From Pseudomonas fragi (GTDB taxonomy: Bacteria > Pseudomonadota > Gammaproteobacteria > Pseudomonadales > Pseudomonadaceae), in contig NZ_NQKQ01000006.1 in assembly GCF_002269505.1 (NCBI RefSeq), positions 141,305-205,304 on the forward strand: DNA of 64,000 nt, read 5' to 3'. The notes below the pieces were generated by a model, which saw only the letters and a program-made list of their open reading frames with translations, had not been told where the DNA came from and did no database searches. The position numbers and the translations under genes are program-made. Positions 8,141-18,800 of this stretch are shown here, in pieces. Each line of letters starts with the position of its first letter. Position 1 is the stretch's first letter.

Positions 8141-9433
8141 TTACTGGGCCACTACTCCCTTGAGGTAAGCCGCTGGCGCCGCCCCCAGGTTGTTCAGCAG
8201 CCGCTCGCTGTACCAGTCGATAAAGTTCACCACGCCAAACTCGTAGGTCTTGGAGTACGGCCCCGGCTGGTAGGCAATTGAGTTGATGCCGCGCTGATTC
8301 TCTTCTGCCAGCCGGCGGTCCTGGTCGTTGGTGGCGTCCCAGACCTTGCGCATGCGCTCCACGTCGTAATCCACGCCTTCAACCGCATCCTTGTGGACCA
8401 GCCATTTGGTGCTGACTACGGTTTCCTGTGCGCTGATCGGCCACACGGTAAACACAATGATGTGATCGCCCATGCAGTGGTTCCAGGAGTGCGGTAGGTG
8501 CAGGATGCGCATTGAGCCCAGGTCCGGGTTTTTGATCCGCCCCATGAGTTTTGCACAGCCTTGCTTGCCATCCAGGGTCATCGAGACCGTGCCCTTGAGT
8601 AGCGGCATGCGCACAATACGGTTACGCAGGCCGAAGCTGGCGTGGGCATAAGGAATTTTTTCGGCGTCCCAGGCAGCGGCCGACGCGGCTACGTGATCCT
8701 TGAAGGCCTGATCGGCCCGTGGATCGGTCACGTCGTCCCATTCGAGCAGGGTCTTGAGCAACTCGGGGTGTGACGCGTTGCAGTGATAGCACTCGCGGTT
8801 GTTTTCCAGCACCAGCTTCCAGTTGGCTTTTTCCACCAGGGTGGTCTGAATCGCCACCTTGGTGTTTTCCATGTCATAAGGTTCCATATAGTGGTTCAGC
8901 GTAGCCAGGAACTCATCGATGGCCGGAGGGTTCTCGGCCAGGCTGATAAAGATGTAGCCGCCCGCGGTTTTGACGTTTACCGGCTTGAGCCCGTATTGCT
9001 TCATGTCGAAATCGGCGCCCATCTCGGTGCCGGCAAACAGCAGGCGCCCGTCCAGTTCGTAGGTCCACTGGTGGTAATGGCACACCAGCTTGGCAACCTT
9101 GCCCTTTTCGCTGGTGCACAACCGTGAGCCGCGATGGCGGCACACGTTATGAAAGGCATGCACCTGGCCTTCGGCGCCGCGAATCACGATGATCGGGTTC
9201 TTGCCTATTTGCAGGGTCAGAAAGTTGCCCTTGGCCGGTATCTCGCAAGTCATGCCTGCAATCAGCCACTCCTTCTGGAAAATCTCCTGCATGTCGATGT
9301 CGAACAGGCGCTCGTCGTTGTAAAACGGCTGCGGCAGCGAAAACGTGCGTTCGCGGTTTTGCAACATCTCGGCGGTGGCCTTGCGTGCGGGTTCCAGTGG
9401 ATCGCCCAGGCTCAGGTTTGCGGTGACGTCCAT
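8141..9433 (-). CDS. gbcA: Glycine betaine monooxygenase oxygenase subunit GbcA
   Basis: Rieske-type ring-hydroxylating-like oxygenase, 430 aa, that N-demethylates glycine betaine to dimethylglycine and formaldehyde together with GbcB. The Rieske [2Fe-2S] ligands are C98-x-H100 and C118-x2-H121; the mononuclear iron site follows as ENNRECYHCNASH with H217 and H222. Start chosen at the third in-frame ATG (9433) because AGGA lies 8 bp upstream; earlier ATGs at 9454 and 9448 lack a ribosome site. It is divergent from gbcB, with 282 bp between the starts. In P. aeruginosa both are GbdR-activated. Confidence 0.95.
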   Translation of the reverse strand: MDVTANLSLGDPLEPARKATAEMLQNRERTFSLPQPFYNDERLFDIDMQEIFQKEWLIAGMTCEIPAKGNFLTLQIGKNPIIVIRGAEGQVHAFHNVCRHRGSRLCTSEKGKVAKLVCHYHQWTYELDGRLLFAGTEMGADFDMKQYGLKPVNVKTAGGYIFISLAENPPAIDEFLATLNHYMEPYDMENTKVAIQTTLVEKANWKLVLENNRECYHCNASHPELLKTLLEWDDVTDPRADQAFKDHVAASAAAWDAEKIPYAHASFGLRNRIVRMPLLKGTVSMTLDGKQGCAKLMGRIKNPDLGSMRILHLPHSWNHCMGDHIIVFTVWPISAQETVVSTKWLVHKDAVEGVDYDVERMRKVWDATNDQDRRLAEENQRGINSIAYQPGPYSKTYEFGVVNFIDWYSERLLNNLGAAPAAYLKGVVAQ

Positions 9434-9715
9434 CGTTGTAGTCCTCATGGCCATCGGATGTGGCCTAAAAATGGCTGATCAGGGGTGCGACGCAAGGCAA
9501 AGCAATACATGCAATGAGTGGCGCTGAGTGTGCGTTCGAAGTGCGCCGGGGCCATATCTGCGGGCGACATGGCCAAATCTGTTCCCGACGCTGAAGGTGC
9601 TGTTTTCAGGGGCTGGTCGCCATAAGCATGTGAATGTCGCGAATAGATAAATGGCCGCCTCAGGGCATGCGCAGAATCGCCAGCAAGAGGCCGGTTGTCG
9701 GCCGTGGAGAAGCGC
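9434..9715. promoter_or_regulatory. Divergent gbcA-gbcB promoter region
   Basis: 282 bp between the two starts. By analogy with P. aeruginosa this is where the AraC-family activator GbdR would bind, but no binding site is assigned here because the motif was not matched unambiguously. Confidence 0.5.
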
Positions 9716-10816
9716 ATGTCCAATAGCTTTCTGAACCCGGTAACCACTCAGACCTGGGCCAATGGCCGACACATCGTGCGATGCGTCAAAGTGATTCAGG
9801 AAACCTGGGATGTGCGCACCTTCTGTTTTATGGCCGACCAGCCGATCCTGTTCTTTTTCAAGCCGGGGCAGTTTGTGACCCTGGAGCTGGAAATCGACGG
9901 CGACCCGGTGATGCGCTCGTACACCATCTCCAGCTCGCCTTCGGTGCCCTACAGCTTTTCGGTGACGATCAAGCGTGTACCGGGCGGGCGTGTGTCCAAC
10001 TGGCTGCACGACAACCTGCAGGAAGGCCAGGAACTGGCCGTGCACGGGCCGGTGGGGCTGTTTAACGCCATCGACGCGCCGAGCCCCAAAGTGCTCTATC
10101 TGAGTGGCGGCGTCGGTATAACCCCGGTGATGTCGATGGCGCGCTGGTTCTACGACACCAACGCCAATGTCGACATGGTGTTTATCCACAGCGCCCGTTC
10201 GCCCAAAGACATCATCTACCACCGCGAGCTGGAGCATATGGCGTCGCGTATCGACAACTTCAGCTTGCACCTGATCTGCGAAAAACACGGGTTGGGCGAA
10301 CCCTGGGCCGGGTATCGCGGTTATCTGAACCACAAGATGCTCGACCTGATGGCGCCCGACTTTATGGAGCGCGAGGTGTTCTGCTGCGGGCCGACGCCGT
10401 ATATGAATGCGGTCAAGCGCCTGCTGGAGAACAACGGCTTTGACATGAGCCGGTATCACGAGGAGTCCTTTGGTGCGACGCCGCCCGAAGCCCGGGCCGA
10501 TGCGGTGGAACAGGCCGAGCAGGCCGCTGATGCACCGGAACTGGACGTGGCGGACTTGAACCAGGTGGAATTCACGGCCTCCGGCAAGAGCATCCGCGTG
10601 GGCCCGGCCGAGACCGTGCATGCCGCGGCGGCCAAGCTGGGACTGCTGATTCCCAAAGCGTGTGGCATGGGGATTTGCGGCACCTGCAAGGTGCTCAAGC
10701 TGGGCGGCGAAGTCGAAATGGACCACAACGGCGGCATCACCGACGAAGACGTTGCCGAAGGCTATATTTTGTCGTGCTGCAGCGTGCCCAAGGGCGATGT
10801 GCGGATCGAGTTTTGA
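9716..10816 (+). CDS. gbcB: Glycine betaine monooxygenase reductase subunit GbcB
   Basis: 366-aa hybrid-cluster-type reductase that feeds electrons from NAD(P)H to the GbcA Rieske centre. Order of domains: FAD-binding barrel with MRSYTISSSPS (FAD motif), NAD-binding domain with LSGGVGITPVMSMARW and CGPTPYMNAVK, a linker rich in Ala/Glu, and a C-terminal plant-type [2Fe-2S] domain with C316, C321, C324 and C354. Start at ATG 9716 with GTGGAGA upstream; an upstream in-frame GTG/ATG adds only seven residues and lacks a ribosome site. Confidence 0.95.
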   Translation: MSNSFLNPVTTQTWANGRHIVRCVKVIQETWDVRTFCFMADQPILFFFKPGQFVTLELEIDGDPVMRSYTISSSPSVPYSFSVTIKRVPGGRVSNWLHDNLQEGQELAVHGPVGLFNAIDAPSPKVLYLSGGVGITPVMSMARWFYDTNANVDMVFIHSARSPKDIIYHRELEHMASRIDNFSLHLICEKHGLGEPWAGYRGYLNHKMLDLMAPDFMEREVFCCGPTPYMNAVKRLLENNGFDMSRYHEESFGATPPEARADAVEQAEQAADAPELDVADLNQVEFTASGKSIRVGPAETVHAAAAKLGLLIPKACGMGICGTCKVLKLGGEVEMDHNGGITDEDVAEGYILSCCSVPKGDVRIEF

Positions 10817-10961
10817 CGGGCTTTCGTGGTTCCAGAACCCGTGCCGGGAACAAAGGTTGCAAACCACAGTCTTTAGGGGTCTGAAAGCAAGGTTGCCGCT
10901 AGCTTAGCCGGTGACTTTTCTTTATCGTACGCGCCCTTCGAAACTGCTTGAGAACATCACC

Positions 10962-11186
10962 ATGATTGAGTCATCCCTTAGCAAACTGGAACAACTGGTC
11001 AGCGATCTGGTTCAGCAAAAGCAAGAGCTGCTGGACACCAACGAACAACTGAATGCCGAACTGGCTCAGGCCCGTGATGAAAACGAAAGCCTGCAACTGA
11101 CCCTGATGGAACAGGAAGAGAAGCAAGGCGCGACTGCCGCCCGCATCCAGGCACTGGTTGAGCGCGCGAGCCCTGTCAGCGCATGA
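10962..11186 (+). CDS. Small coiled-coil protein upstream of zapA-like gene (TIGR02449-like)
   Basis: 74-aa, almost entirely helical and heptad-patterned protein: MIESSLSKLEQLVSDLVQQ followed by KQELLDTNEQLNAELAQARDENESLQLTLMEQEEK. It resembles the small coiled-coil protein usually encoded just before zapA in gammaproteobacteria. ATG 10962 is chosen over upstream starts because the coiled coil begins there and the extra residues are not conserved-looking. The downstream ZapA-like gene begins 4 bp before this stop, so the two are translationally coupled. A role with ZapA at the division ring is inference. Confidence 0.75.
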   Translation: MIESSLSKLEQLVSDLVQQKQELLDTNEQLNAELAQARDENESLQLTLMEQEEKQGATAARIQALVERASPVSA

Positions 11187-11485
11187 GCGTGGACAGAGAC
11201 GGAGTAAATGTCGTCTCGATTTTGGGTAACGACTACACGATCAAAGCGCCGGAAGGGGAGCAAAAAACCCTGATGGCGGCCACGGTCATGTTGAAAACCG
11301 CCCTGGCCGAAACGAAAAGAAAGTACCCGAGCCTGATCGGGGACAAACTGCTGGTGCTGGCAGCACTGAATCTGTGTTCAAAGCAGATTGAGTTGCAACT
11401 GAGCCACAAACAGGAACTCGACCGTTATCAAGAGCAAGTCAGCGCCACGGTCGATGTGATTGAGCGAACCCTGGGGCAATCCTGA
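11183..11485 (+). CDS. ZapA-like cell division protein (divergent copy)
   Basis: 100-aa protein with the ZapA fold signature: VVSILGNDYTIKAPEGEQKTL, then a long helix AATVMLKTALAETKRKYPSL and GDKLLVLAALNLCSKQ, with a C-terminal coiled coil. ZapA binds and bundles FtsZ filaments. It overlaps the upstream coiled-coil gene by 4 bp. No 6S RNA (ssrS) follows, unlike the usual zapA locus, and the sequence is quite different from the standard Pseudomonas ZapA recalled from the family, so this looks like a second, divergent copy (inference). It is followed by a REP pair and the convergent threonine aldolase gene. Confidence 0.75.
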   Translation: MSVDRDGVNVVSILGNDYTIKAPEGEQKTLMAATVMLKTALAETKRKYPSLIGDKLLVLAALNLCSKQIELQLSHKQELDRYQEQVSATVDVIERTLGQS

Positions 11486-11509
11486 CGGTTCGCAAACCAA
11501 TCACCCCCT

Positions 11510-11596
11510 GTGGGAGCGTGCTTGCTCGCGATTCAGGCAACGCGGTTTGTCTGCACGACCGCGCTGATGCCATCGCGAGCAAGCTCGCTCCCACAG
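11510..11596. repeat. REP pair, family B (GTGGGAGC...GCTCCCAC)
   Basis: Inverted copies of the Pseudomonas REP GTGGGAGCGNGCTTGCTCGC separated by about 40 bp, between the convergent zapA-like and ltaE genes, where they could form a transcription-stopping hairpin. Confidence 0.85.
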
Positions 11597-11615
11597 TATT
11601 GATGGTGTGTTCGCT

Positions 11616-12656
11616 TTAAGCTGCCATCACTTCCCGTATATCCGCAGCCAGTTCCCGCACTCGCGCTTCCTCGGTGTCCCACGAGCACATGAAGCGTGCG
11701 CCGCCTTTGCCGATGAACGTGTAGAAACGCCAGCCCCTGGCGGTCAGCGCAGCCACGGCCGGTTCCGACAGTTGCAGGAACACGCCATTGGCCTCCACCG
11801 GGAACATCAGTTCAACCCCGGGAATGTCACTCACCAGCTGGCTCAGCAACTGCGCGCAGTGGTTGGCGTGGCGCGAGTGTTTGAGCCAGGCGTCGTTTTC
11901 CAGCAGGCCGACCCAGGGTGCCGACAGAAAGCGCATTTTCGACGCCAGTTGCCCGGCCTGCTTGCAGCGATAGTCAAAATCCACTGACAAGGCGTGGTCG
12001 AAAAACAGAATCGCTTCGCCCACTGCCATGCCATTTTTGGTCCCGCCAAAGCACAGTACATCCACACCGGCTTTCCAGCTCAGCTCTGCCGGCGTGCAGC
12101 CCAGAAATGCGCAGGCATTGGAGAAACGGGCGCCGTCCATGTGCAGCAGAAGGCCCAACTCCTTGCAGGTGTCGCTGATCGCGCGGATTTCTTCAGGGCG
12201 ATAGACGCTGCCGACTTCGGTGGCCTGGGTGATGGTGACCACCCGCGGTTTTGGATAGTGGATATCTTTGCGCTTGAGGGCGATTTCGCGGATCGACTCG
12301 GGGGTGATCTTGCCGTTTTCAGTGCGGGCGATCAGCAGCTTGGAGCCGTTGGAAAAAAACTCCGGTGCGCCACATTCGTCGGTTTCGACGTGCGCGGTCT
12401 CGGAGCAGATCACGCTGTGAAAGCTTTGGCACAAGGACGACAGCGCCAGGGAGTTGGCCGCTGTACCGTTGAAGGCGAAATACACTTCGCAGTCGGTTTC
12501 GAACAGCTTGCGAAAGTCGTTGGAGGCACGCAGGGTCCATTCGTCGTCGCCGTAAGAGCGCTGGTGACCGTGGTTGGCTTTTTCCATGGCAGACCAGACT
12601 TCAGGGCAGATACCGGAGTAGTTGTCGCTGGCGAATTGTTGGCTCTTATCAGTCAT
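11616..12656 (-). CDS. ltaE: Low-specificity L-threonine aldolase
   Basis: 346-aa PLP enzyme of fold type I that cleaves L-threonine and allo-threonine to glycine and acetaldehyde, feeding the glycine/serine pool handled by GlyA next door. Seen: FASDNYSGICPEVW at the N-terminus, the GTAANSLAL cofactor segment, LHMDGARFSNA, and the PLP-lysine motif CFGGTKNGM. ATG 12656 (MTDKSQQFASDN) was chosen because it matches the family N-terminus; the ribosome site is weak (GGGAA). An upstream in-frame ATG at 12698 would add 14 residues. Confidence 0.92.
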   Translation of the reverse strand: MTDKSQQFASDNYSGICPEVWSAMEKANHGHQRSYGDDEWTLRASNDFRKLFETDCEVYFAFNGTAANSLALSSLCQSFHSVICSETAHVETDECGAPEFFSNGSKLLIARTENGKITPESIREIALKRKDIHYPKPRVVTITQATEVGSVYRPEEIRAISDTCKELGLLLHMDGARFSNACAFLGCTPAELSWKAGVDVLCFGGTKNGMAVGEAILFFDHALSVDFDYRCKQAGQLASKMRFLSAPWVGLLENDAWLKHSRHANHCAQLLSQLVSDIPGVELMFPVEANGVFLQLSEPAVAALTARGWRFYTFIGKGGARFMCSWDTEEARVRELAADIREVMAA

Positions 12657-13004
12657 TTCCCGGTTCCATGGTCGAATTGTGTTGTGCACTTTATCCAAGA
12701 TTCCGGCGGGTGCACAGGCACGACTTTAAGTGCGCAAATACCTTGCAAAAGAATAACCCAAAGCCCTGTAACAAAATGTGGGAGCGGGCTTGCCCGCGAT
12801 GGCATCGCCCGGTTTCACCAGACAAACCTCGCCGCCAGTATCGCGAGCAAGCCCGCTCCCACAGGGTTATGGGAAACCATGTCGTAAACGCACCATTGCG
12901 TGGCGTCCATGGGCATTTGGTCTGTCTGCGCCAGCTCTACCATCTGGCTCAAAGGGCATCAGCCCCACCGAGACCAAAAGGCGCGCTGGCGCTGGGAGAA
13001 CGCA
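12657..13004. other. ltaE-glyA divergent intergenic region
   Basis: 348 bp between divergent starts. It contains a family B REP pair (12778-12862). The 140 bp before glyA form an unassigned leader with no recognisable riboswitch. Confidence 0.6.
12778..12862. repeat. REP pair, family B
   Basis: GTGGGAGCGGGCTTGCCCGC and its inverted partner GCGAGCAAGCCCGCTCCCAC, in the ltaE-glyA divergent gap. Confidence 0.85.
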
Positions 13005-14258
13005 ATGTTCAGCAAGCAGGATCAGATCCAGGGTTACGACGATGCCTTGTTAGCGGCCATGAATGCCGAAGATCAGCGCCAGGAAGATCATATCGAGCTG
13101 ATCGCCTCCGAAAACTACACCAGCCAGCGCGTGATGGAAGCTCAAGGCAGCGGCCTGACCAACAAGTACGCCGAAGGCTACCCGGGCAAGCGCTACTACG
13201 GCGGCTGCGAGCATGTGGATAAAGTCGAGCAGCTGGCAATCGACCGCGCCAAGCAATTGTTCGGCGCCGATTACGCCAACGTGCAGCCGCACTCGGGCAG
13301 CCAGGCCAACGCCGCGGTGTACCTGGCGTTGCTCAATGCCGGCGATACCGTTCTGGGCATGAGCCTGGCCCATGGCGGTCACCTGACCCACGGCGCCAGC
13401 GTGAGCTTTTCGGGCAAGCTGTACAACGCTGTGCAGTACGGTATCGACACCAGTACCGGCTTGATCGACTACGACGAAGTCGAGCGTCTGGCTGTTGAGC
13501 ATCAACCAAAAATGATCATTGCCGGATTCTCGGCCTACTCAAAATTCCTCGATTTCCCACGCTTTCGTCAGATTGCGGACAAGGTCGGTGCATATCTGTT
13601 TGTCGACATGGCCCACGTTGCCGGGCTGGTCGCCGCCGGGCTTTACCCCAACCCGCTGCCGTATGCCGATGTGGTCACCACCACCACCCACAAAACCCTG
13701 CGCGGCCCCCGTGGCGGGCTGATTCTGGCCAAAGCGAACGAAGCACTGGAAAAGAAACTCAATTCGGCGGTGTTTCCGGGCGGTCAGGGCGGGCCCTTGA
13801 TGCACGTGATCGCGGCCAAGGCCGTGTGCTTCAAGGAAGCGCTGGAGCCGGGTTTCAAAACCTACCAGAAACAGGTTATCGACAACGCCCAGGCCATGGC
13901 CGAGGTGTTTATCAAGCGCGGTTACGACGTGGTCTCGGGCGGCACCGACAATCATCTGTTCCTGCTCAGCCTGATCCGCCAGGGCCTGACCGGCAAAGAT
14001 GCCGACGCCGCCCTTGGCCGCGCCCATATCACGGTCAACAAGAATGCCGTGCCCAACGATCCGCAATCACCCTTCGTGACCTCGGGCCTGCGCATCGGCA
14101 CCCCGGCGGTGACCACTCGGGGTTTCAAGGTGGCGCAGTGCACGGAGCTGGCTGGCTGGATTTGCGACATCCTCGATCACCTCGGCGATGCCGATATCGA
14201 GGCCGATGTGGCCCGCCAGGTGACCTCGCTGTGCAAAGACTTCCCGGTTTATCGCTGA
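13005..14258 (+). CDS. glyA: Serine hydroxymethyltransferase (sarcosine operon copy)
   Basis: 417-aa PLP enzyme interconverting glycine plus 5,10-methylene-THF with serine. It captures the C1 units released by sarcosine oxidase, which explains its place at the head of the sox genes. Motifs: [10 protein letters not shown] near residue 30, HSGSQAN, and the PLP-lysine motif [14 protein letters not shown] with K230. ATG 13005 follows GGGAGAACGCA. The next gene, soxB, starts 22 bp after the stop, so glyA-soxBDAG form one operon as in P. aeruginosa. Confidence 0.96.
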   Translation: MFSKQDQIQGYDDALLAAMNAEDQRQEDHIELIASENYTSQRVMEAQGSGLTNKYAEGYPGKRYYGGCEHVDKVEQLAIDRAKQLFGADYANVQPHSGSQANAAVYLALLNAGDTVLGMSLAHGGHLTHGASVSFSGKLYNAVQYGIDTSTGLIDYDEVERLAVEHQPKMIIAGFSAYSKFLDFPRFRQIADKVGAYLFVDMAHVAGLVAAGLYPNPLPYADVVTTTTHKTLRGPRGGLILAKANEALEKKLNSAVFPGGQGGPLMHVIAAKAVCFKEALEPGFKTYQKQVIDNAQAMAEVFIKRGYDVVSGGTDNHLFLLSLIRQGLTGKDADAALGRAHITVNKNAVPNDPQSPFVTSGLRIGTPAVTTRGFKVAQCTELAGWICDILDHLGDADIEADVARQVTSLCKDFPVYR

Positions 14259-14280
14259 GCGCGTTTTTGGAGTAAACCCT

Positions 14281-15531
14281 ATGCAACGGTATTCAGGCTT
14301 CGGCCTCTTCAAACACTCCCTCAGCCATCATGAAAACTGGCAGAAAATGTGGCGCACGCCGACCCCGAAAAAGGTCTATGACGTGGTCATCGTCGGCGGT
14401 GGCGGCCACGGGCTGGCGACTGCTTATTATCTGGCCAAGGAACATGGCATCACCAACGTGGCCGTGGTCGAGAAGGGCTGGCTCGGTGGCGGTAACACGG
14501 CGCGCAACACCACCATCGTGCGCTCCAACTACCTGTGGGATGAGTCGGCGCACTTGTATGAGCACGCGATGAAGCTGTGGGAAGGCCTGTCCCAGGACTT
14601 GAACTACAACGTCATGTTCTCCCAGCGCGGCGTCTACAACCTGTGCCACACCCTGCAAGACATGCGCGACTCGGAGCGCCGGGTCAGCGCCAACCGCCTC
14701 AATGGTGTGGACGGCGAGCTGCTCAACGGCAAGCAGGTGGCGGACGAAATCCCCTACCTCGACTGCTCGAAAAACACCCGCTACCCGATCATCGGCGCCA
14801 CCGTGCAACGGCGTGGCGGCGTGGCCCGTCACGATGCCGTGGCCTGGGGCTTTGCCCGCGCCGCCGATGCCCTGGGCGTGGATTTGATCCAGCAAACCGA
14901 AGTGCTCGGCTTTCGCAAGGAAAACGGCGTGTGCATCGGCGTTGAAACCAGCAAGGGCTTTATTGGCGCCAAACGCGTGGGTGTGGTCACTGCCGGCAAC
15001 TCGGGGCATATGGCCCGTCAGGCGGGCTTTCGCCTGCCGATCGAATCGCACCCGCTGCAAGCACTGGTGTCGGAGCCGATCAAGCCGATTATCGACAGCG
15101 TGATCATGTCCAACGCCGTTCACGGCTACATCAGCCAATCCGACAAGGGCGACCTGGTGATCGGTGCCGGTATCGACGGTTGGGTCGGCTACGGTCAGCG
15201 CGGGTCGTACCCGGTGATCGAACACACCATCCAGGCGATTGTGGAGATGTTCCCGGTGTTGTCCCGGGTGCGCATGAACCGCCAATGGGGCGGCATCGTC
15301 GATACCACGCCCGACGCCTGCCCGATCATCTCGAAAACCCCGGTGCCGAACTTGTTCTTCAACTGCGGCTGGGGTACCGGCGGCTTCAAGGCTACGCCGG
15401 GTTCGGGCAACGTGTTTGCCGCCAGCCTGGCCAAAGGTGAAATGCACCCGCTGGCCGCCCCGTTTTCCATTGACCGGTTCCACACCGGTGCCCTGATCGA
15501 CGAACACGGCGCCGCCGCTGTCGCCCACTAA
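14281..15531 (+). CDS. soxB: Sarcosine oxidase beta subunit
   Basis: 416-aa FAD-dependent subunit of heterotetrameric sarcosine oxidase, which oxidises sarcosine to glycine, H2O2 and methylene-THF. The dinucleotide-binding motif [18 protein letters not shown] is near residues 35-52; [24 protein letters not shown] and [14 protein letters not shown] are typical of the DAO superfamily. Ribosome site GGAG lies 6-9 bp upstream of ATG 14281. SoxD follows after 14 bp. Confidence 0.96.
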   Translation: MQRYSGFGLFKHSLSHHENWQKMWRTPTPKKVYDVVIVGGGGHGLATAYYLAKEHGITNVAVVEKGWLGGGNTARNTTIVRSNYLWDESAHLYEHAMKLWEGLSQDLNYNVMFSQRGVYNLCHTLQDMRDSERRVSANRLNGVDGELLNGKQVADEIPYLDCSKNTRYPIIGATVQRRGGVARHDAVAWGFARAADALGVDLIQQTEVLGFRKENGVCIGVETSKGFIGAKRVGVVTAGNSGHMARQAGFRLPIESHPLQALVSEPIKPIIDSVIMSNAVHGYISQSDKGDLVIGAGIDGWVGYGQRGSYPVIEHTIQAIVEMFPVLSRVRMNRQWGGIVDTTPDACPIISKTPVPNLFFNCGWGTGGFKATPGSGNVFAASLAKGEMHPLAAPFSIDRFHTGALIDEHGAAAVAH

Positions 15532-15545
15532 CAGAGGAATTACCC

Positions 15546-15878
15546 ATGTTGCATATCTTCTGTCCTCATTGCGGCGAGCTTCGCTCCGAAGAAGAATTTC
15601 ACGCCAGCGGCCAGGCGCACATCCCGCGTCCGCTTGACCCCGGCAGTTGCACCGACGCCGAGTGGGGCGACTACATGTTCTTTCGCGACAACCCCCGCGG
15701 CCTGCACCACGAACTGTGGAACCACGTCGCCGGTTGCCGGCAGTTCTTCAATGCCACGCGTAACACCGTGACCTATGAAATTCTTGAAACCTACCTGATC
15801 GGCAGCAAACCGCAGTTCACTGAACAGACGGCGCCATCGGCCACCACGGCCACCCGCGAGCTGGGAGAAAAAGTATGA
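15546..15878 (+). CDS. soxD: Sarcosine oxidase delta subunit
   Basis: 110-aa zinc-binding subunit. The N-terminus IFCPHCGELRSEEEFHASGQAH supplies the CxxC and His ligands; RDNPRGLHHELWNHVAGCRQFF is the conserved core. AGAGGAA precedes the ATG. The stop overlaps the soxA start by 4 bp. Confidence 0.95.
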   Translation: MLHIFCPHCGELRSEEEFHASGQAHIPRPLDPGSCTDAEWGDYMFFRDNPRGLHHELWNHVAGCRQFFNATRNTVTYEILETYLIGSKPQFTEQTAPSATTATRELGEKV

Positions 15879-18800
15879 GCCAGACCCATCGCTTGCCCAA
15901 TGGCGGCCGCGTTGACCGCACCAAAGTGCTGAGCTTTACCTTCAACGGTCAGCAATATAAAGGCTACGAAGGCGACAGCCTGGCGGCCGCATTGTTGGCC
16001 AACGGTGTTGACGTGATCGGTCGCAGTTTCAAATATTCCCGGCCCCGGGGCATCTACGCCGCCGGTGCCGAAGAACCCAACGCAGTGCTGCAGATCGGCG
16101 CCACCGAAGCCACGCAAATCCCCAACGTGCGTGCCACCCAGCAGGCGTTGTACCAAGGGTTGGTCGCCACCAGCACCAACGGCTGGCCCAACGTCAATAA
16201 CGACGTGATGGGTATCCTCGGCAAGGTCGGCGGCAAGCTGATGCCGCCGGGCTTTTACTACAAAACCTTTATGTACCCGCAGTCGTTCTGGATGACCTAC
16301 GAGAAGTACATCCGTAAGGCGGCTGGTCTTGGCCGTTCGCCGACCCAGAATGATCCTGATACCTACGACTATATGAACCACCACTGCGATGTGCTGATCG
16401 TCGGTGCTGGCCCTGCGGGGTTGGCAGCGGCACTGGCAGCGGGCCGCAGCGGTGCGCGGGTGATCATCGCCGACGAACAGGAAGAGTTCGGCGGCAGCCT
16501 GCTCGACAGCCGCGAAAGCCTGGACGGTAAATCGGCCATGGAATGGGTGGCCAAGGTTATTGCTGAACTCAAGACGCTGCCAGACGTGATCCTGTTGCCC
16601 CGGGCGACGGTGAACGGCTATCACGACCACAACTTTCTGACCATTCACGAACGTCTCACCGACCACCTCGGCGATCGCGCCCCGATCGGTCAGGTACGCC
16701 AGCGTATCCATCGGGTCCGGGCCAAGCGCGTGGTGCTGGCTACTGGCGCCTGCGAGCGGCCATTGGTGTATGGCAACAATGACGTGCCGGGCAATATGCT
16801 TGCCGGTGCCGTGTCTACCTACGTACGCCGTTACGGCGTTGCGCCGGGTAAAAAGCTGGTGCTCAGTACCAACAACGACCATGCCTACCGTGTGGCGCTG
16901 GACTGGCTCGACGCCGGCCAGCAAGTGGTGGCCGTCGCCGATGCGCGCAGCAACCCCCGTGGTTCGCTGGTCGAAGAGGCACGGGCCAAGGGCATTCGCA
17001 TTCTTACTGGTAGCGCAGTGATCGAGGCGCGTGGCAGCAAGCATGTGACCGGTGCACGGGTGGCGGCGATTGACGTCAAGGCGCTGAGCGTCGCCAGCCC
17101 CGGCGAGTGGCTGGAGTGCGATCTGCTGGCCACTTCGGGTGGTTACAGCCCGGTGGTGCATTTGGCCTCGCACCTGGGCGGCAAGCCGACCTGGCGTGAA
17201 GATATCCTCGGTTTCGTCCCCGGCGAAGCCCCGCAAAAGCGCGTGTGTGTAGGGGGTATCAACGGTGTCTACCCGCTGGGTGACAGCCTGGCCGATGGTT
17301 TTGAAGGCGGTGTGCGTGCCGCTTGCGAAGCAGGTTTCAAGGCTGTGGAAGGGGTGTTGCCCAAAGCCCTGAACCAGCTTCAGGAGCCAACCCTGGCGCT
17401 GTTCCATGTGCCTCATGAAAAGGGCACGGCGCGTGCGCCCAAGCAATTTGTCGACCTGCAAAACGACGTCACTGCTGCGGCCATCGAACTGGCAACCCGC
17501 GAGGGGTTCGAGTCGGTGGAGCACGTCAAGCGCTACACCGCACTGGGTTTCGGTACCGATCAGGGCAAACTGGGCAACGTCAACGGCCTGGCGATTGCCG
17601 CCCGCTCGCTGAACGTGACCATCCCGCAGATGGGCACCACCATGTTCCGCCCCAACTACACGCCGGTGACGTTTGGCGCGGTAGCGGGCCGCCATTGCGG
17701 GCATATCTTCGAGCCGGTGCGCTACACCGCGCTGCAAGCCTGGCATGTGAAGCAGGGCGCTGAATTTGAAGACGTCGGCCAGTGGAAACGCCCTTGGTAC
17801 TTCCCGCGTAACGGCGAAGATATGCATGCGGCGGTCAAGCGCGAGTGCCAGGCTGTACGTGACAGTGTCGGTATTCTCGATGCCTCGACCCTGGGCAAAA
17901 TCGACATTCAGGGCCCGGATGCGCGCGAATTCCTTAACCGCATCTACACCAACGCCTGGACCAAGCTCGACGTCGGCAAGGCCCGCTACGGCCTGATGTG
18001 CAAAGAAGACGGCATGGTCTTCGACGACGGCGTGACGGCCTGTCTGGCCGATAACCATTTTGTGATGACCACCACCACTGGCGGCGCGGCCCGCGTGTTG
18101 CAGTGGCTGGAAATCTATCAACAGACCGAATGGCCAGAGCTGAAGGTGTACTTCACTTCGGTCACCGACCACTACGCAACCCTGACCTTGTCCGGCCCCA
18201 ACAGCCGCAAGTTGCTGAGCGAAGTGACCGACATTGATCTGGACCGCGAGGCGTTCCCGTTCATGACCTGGAAAGAAGGCCTGGTGGGTGGTGTGCCGGC
18301 ACGGGTGTTTCGCATCTCGTTTACCGGTGAGCTGTCTTATGAGGTCAATATCCAGGCCGATTACGCCATGGGCGTGCTGGAAAAAATCGTCGGAGCGGGC
18401 AAGCAGTACAACCTCACCCCCTACGGCACCGAGACCATGCACGTGTTGCGGGCCGAGAAGGGCTTCATCATTGTTGGCCAGGACACTGACGGTTCCATGA
18501 CCCCCGACGATCTCAACATGGGCTGGTGTGTGGGCCGCACCAAACCCTTCTCGTGGATCGGCTGGCGCGGCATGAACCGTGAAGACTGCGTGCGTGAACA
18601 ACGCAAGCAACTGGTGGGCCTCAAGCCTCTAAACCCGACCCAGTGGCTGCCCGAGGGTGCGCAACTGGTGTTCGACGCCAAGCAGGCGATCCCGATGACC
18701 ATGGTCGGCCACGTGACCTCCAGCTATGCGCACAACTCGCTGGGGTATTCGTTTGCCATGGGCGTGGTCAAGGGTGGCTTGAAGCGCATCGGCGAACGGG

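Noticed and set aside
11486..11615. 6S RNA (ssrS) after the zapA-like gene
   Set aside because: The interval is filled by a REP pair and has no room for a 6S RNA of about 180 nt.
12863..13004. Glycine riboswitch before glyA
   Set aside because: The leader shows no conserved glycine aptamer core; no confident structure could be drawn.
15791..18610. 939-codon open frame antisense to soxA
   Set aside because: It mirrors soxA codon bias in a GC-rich gene, has no recognisable domain, and soxA on the other strand is unambiguous.
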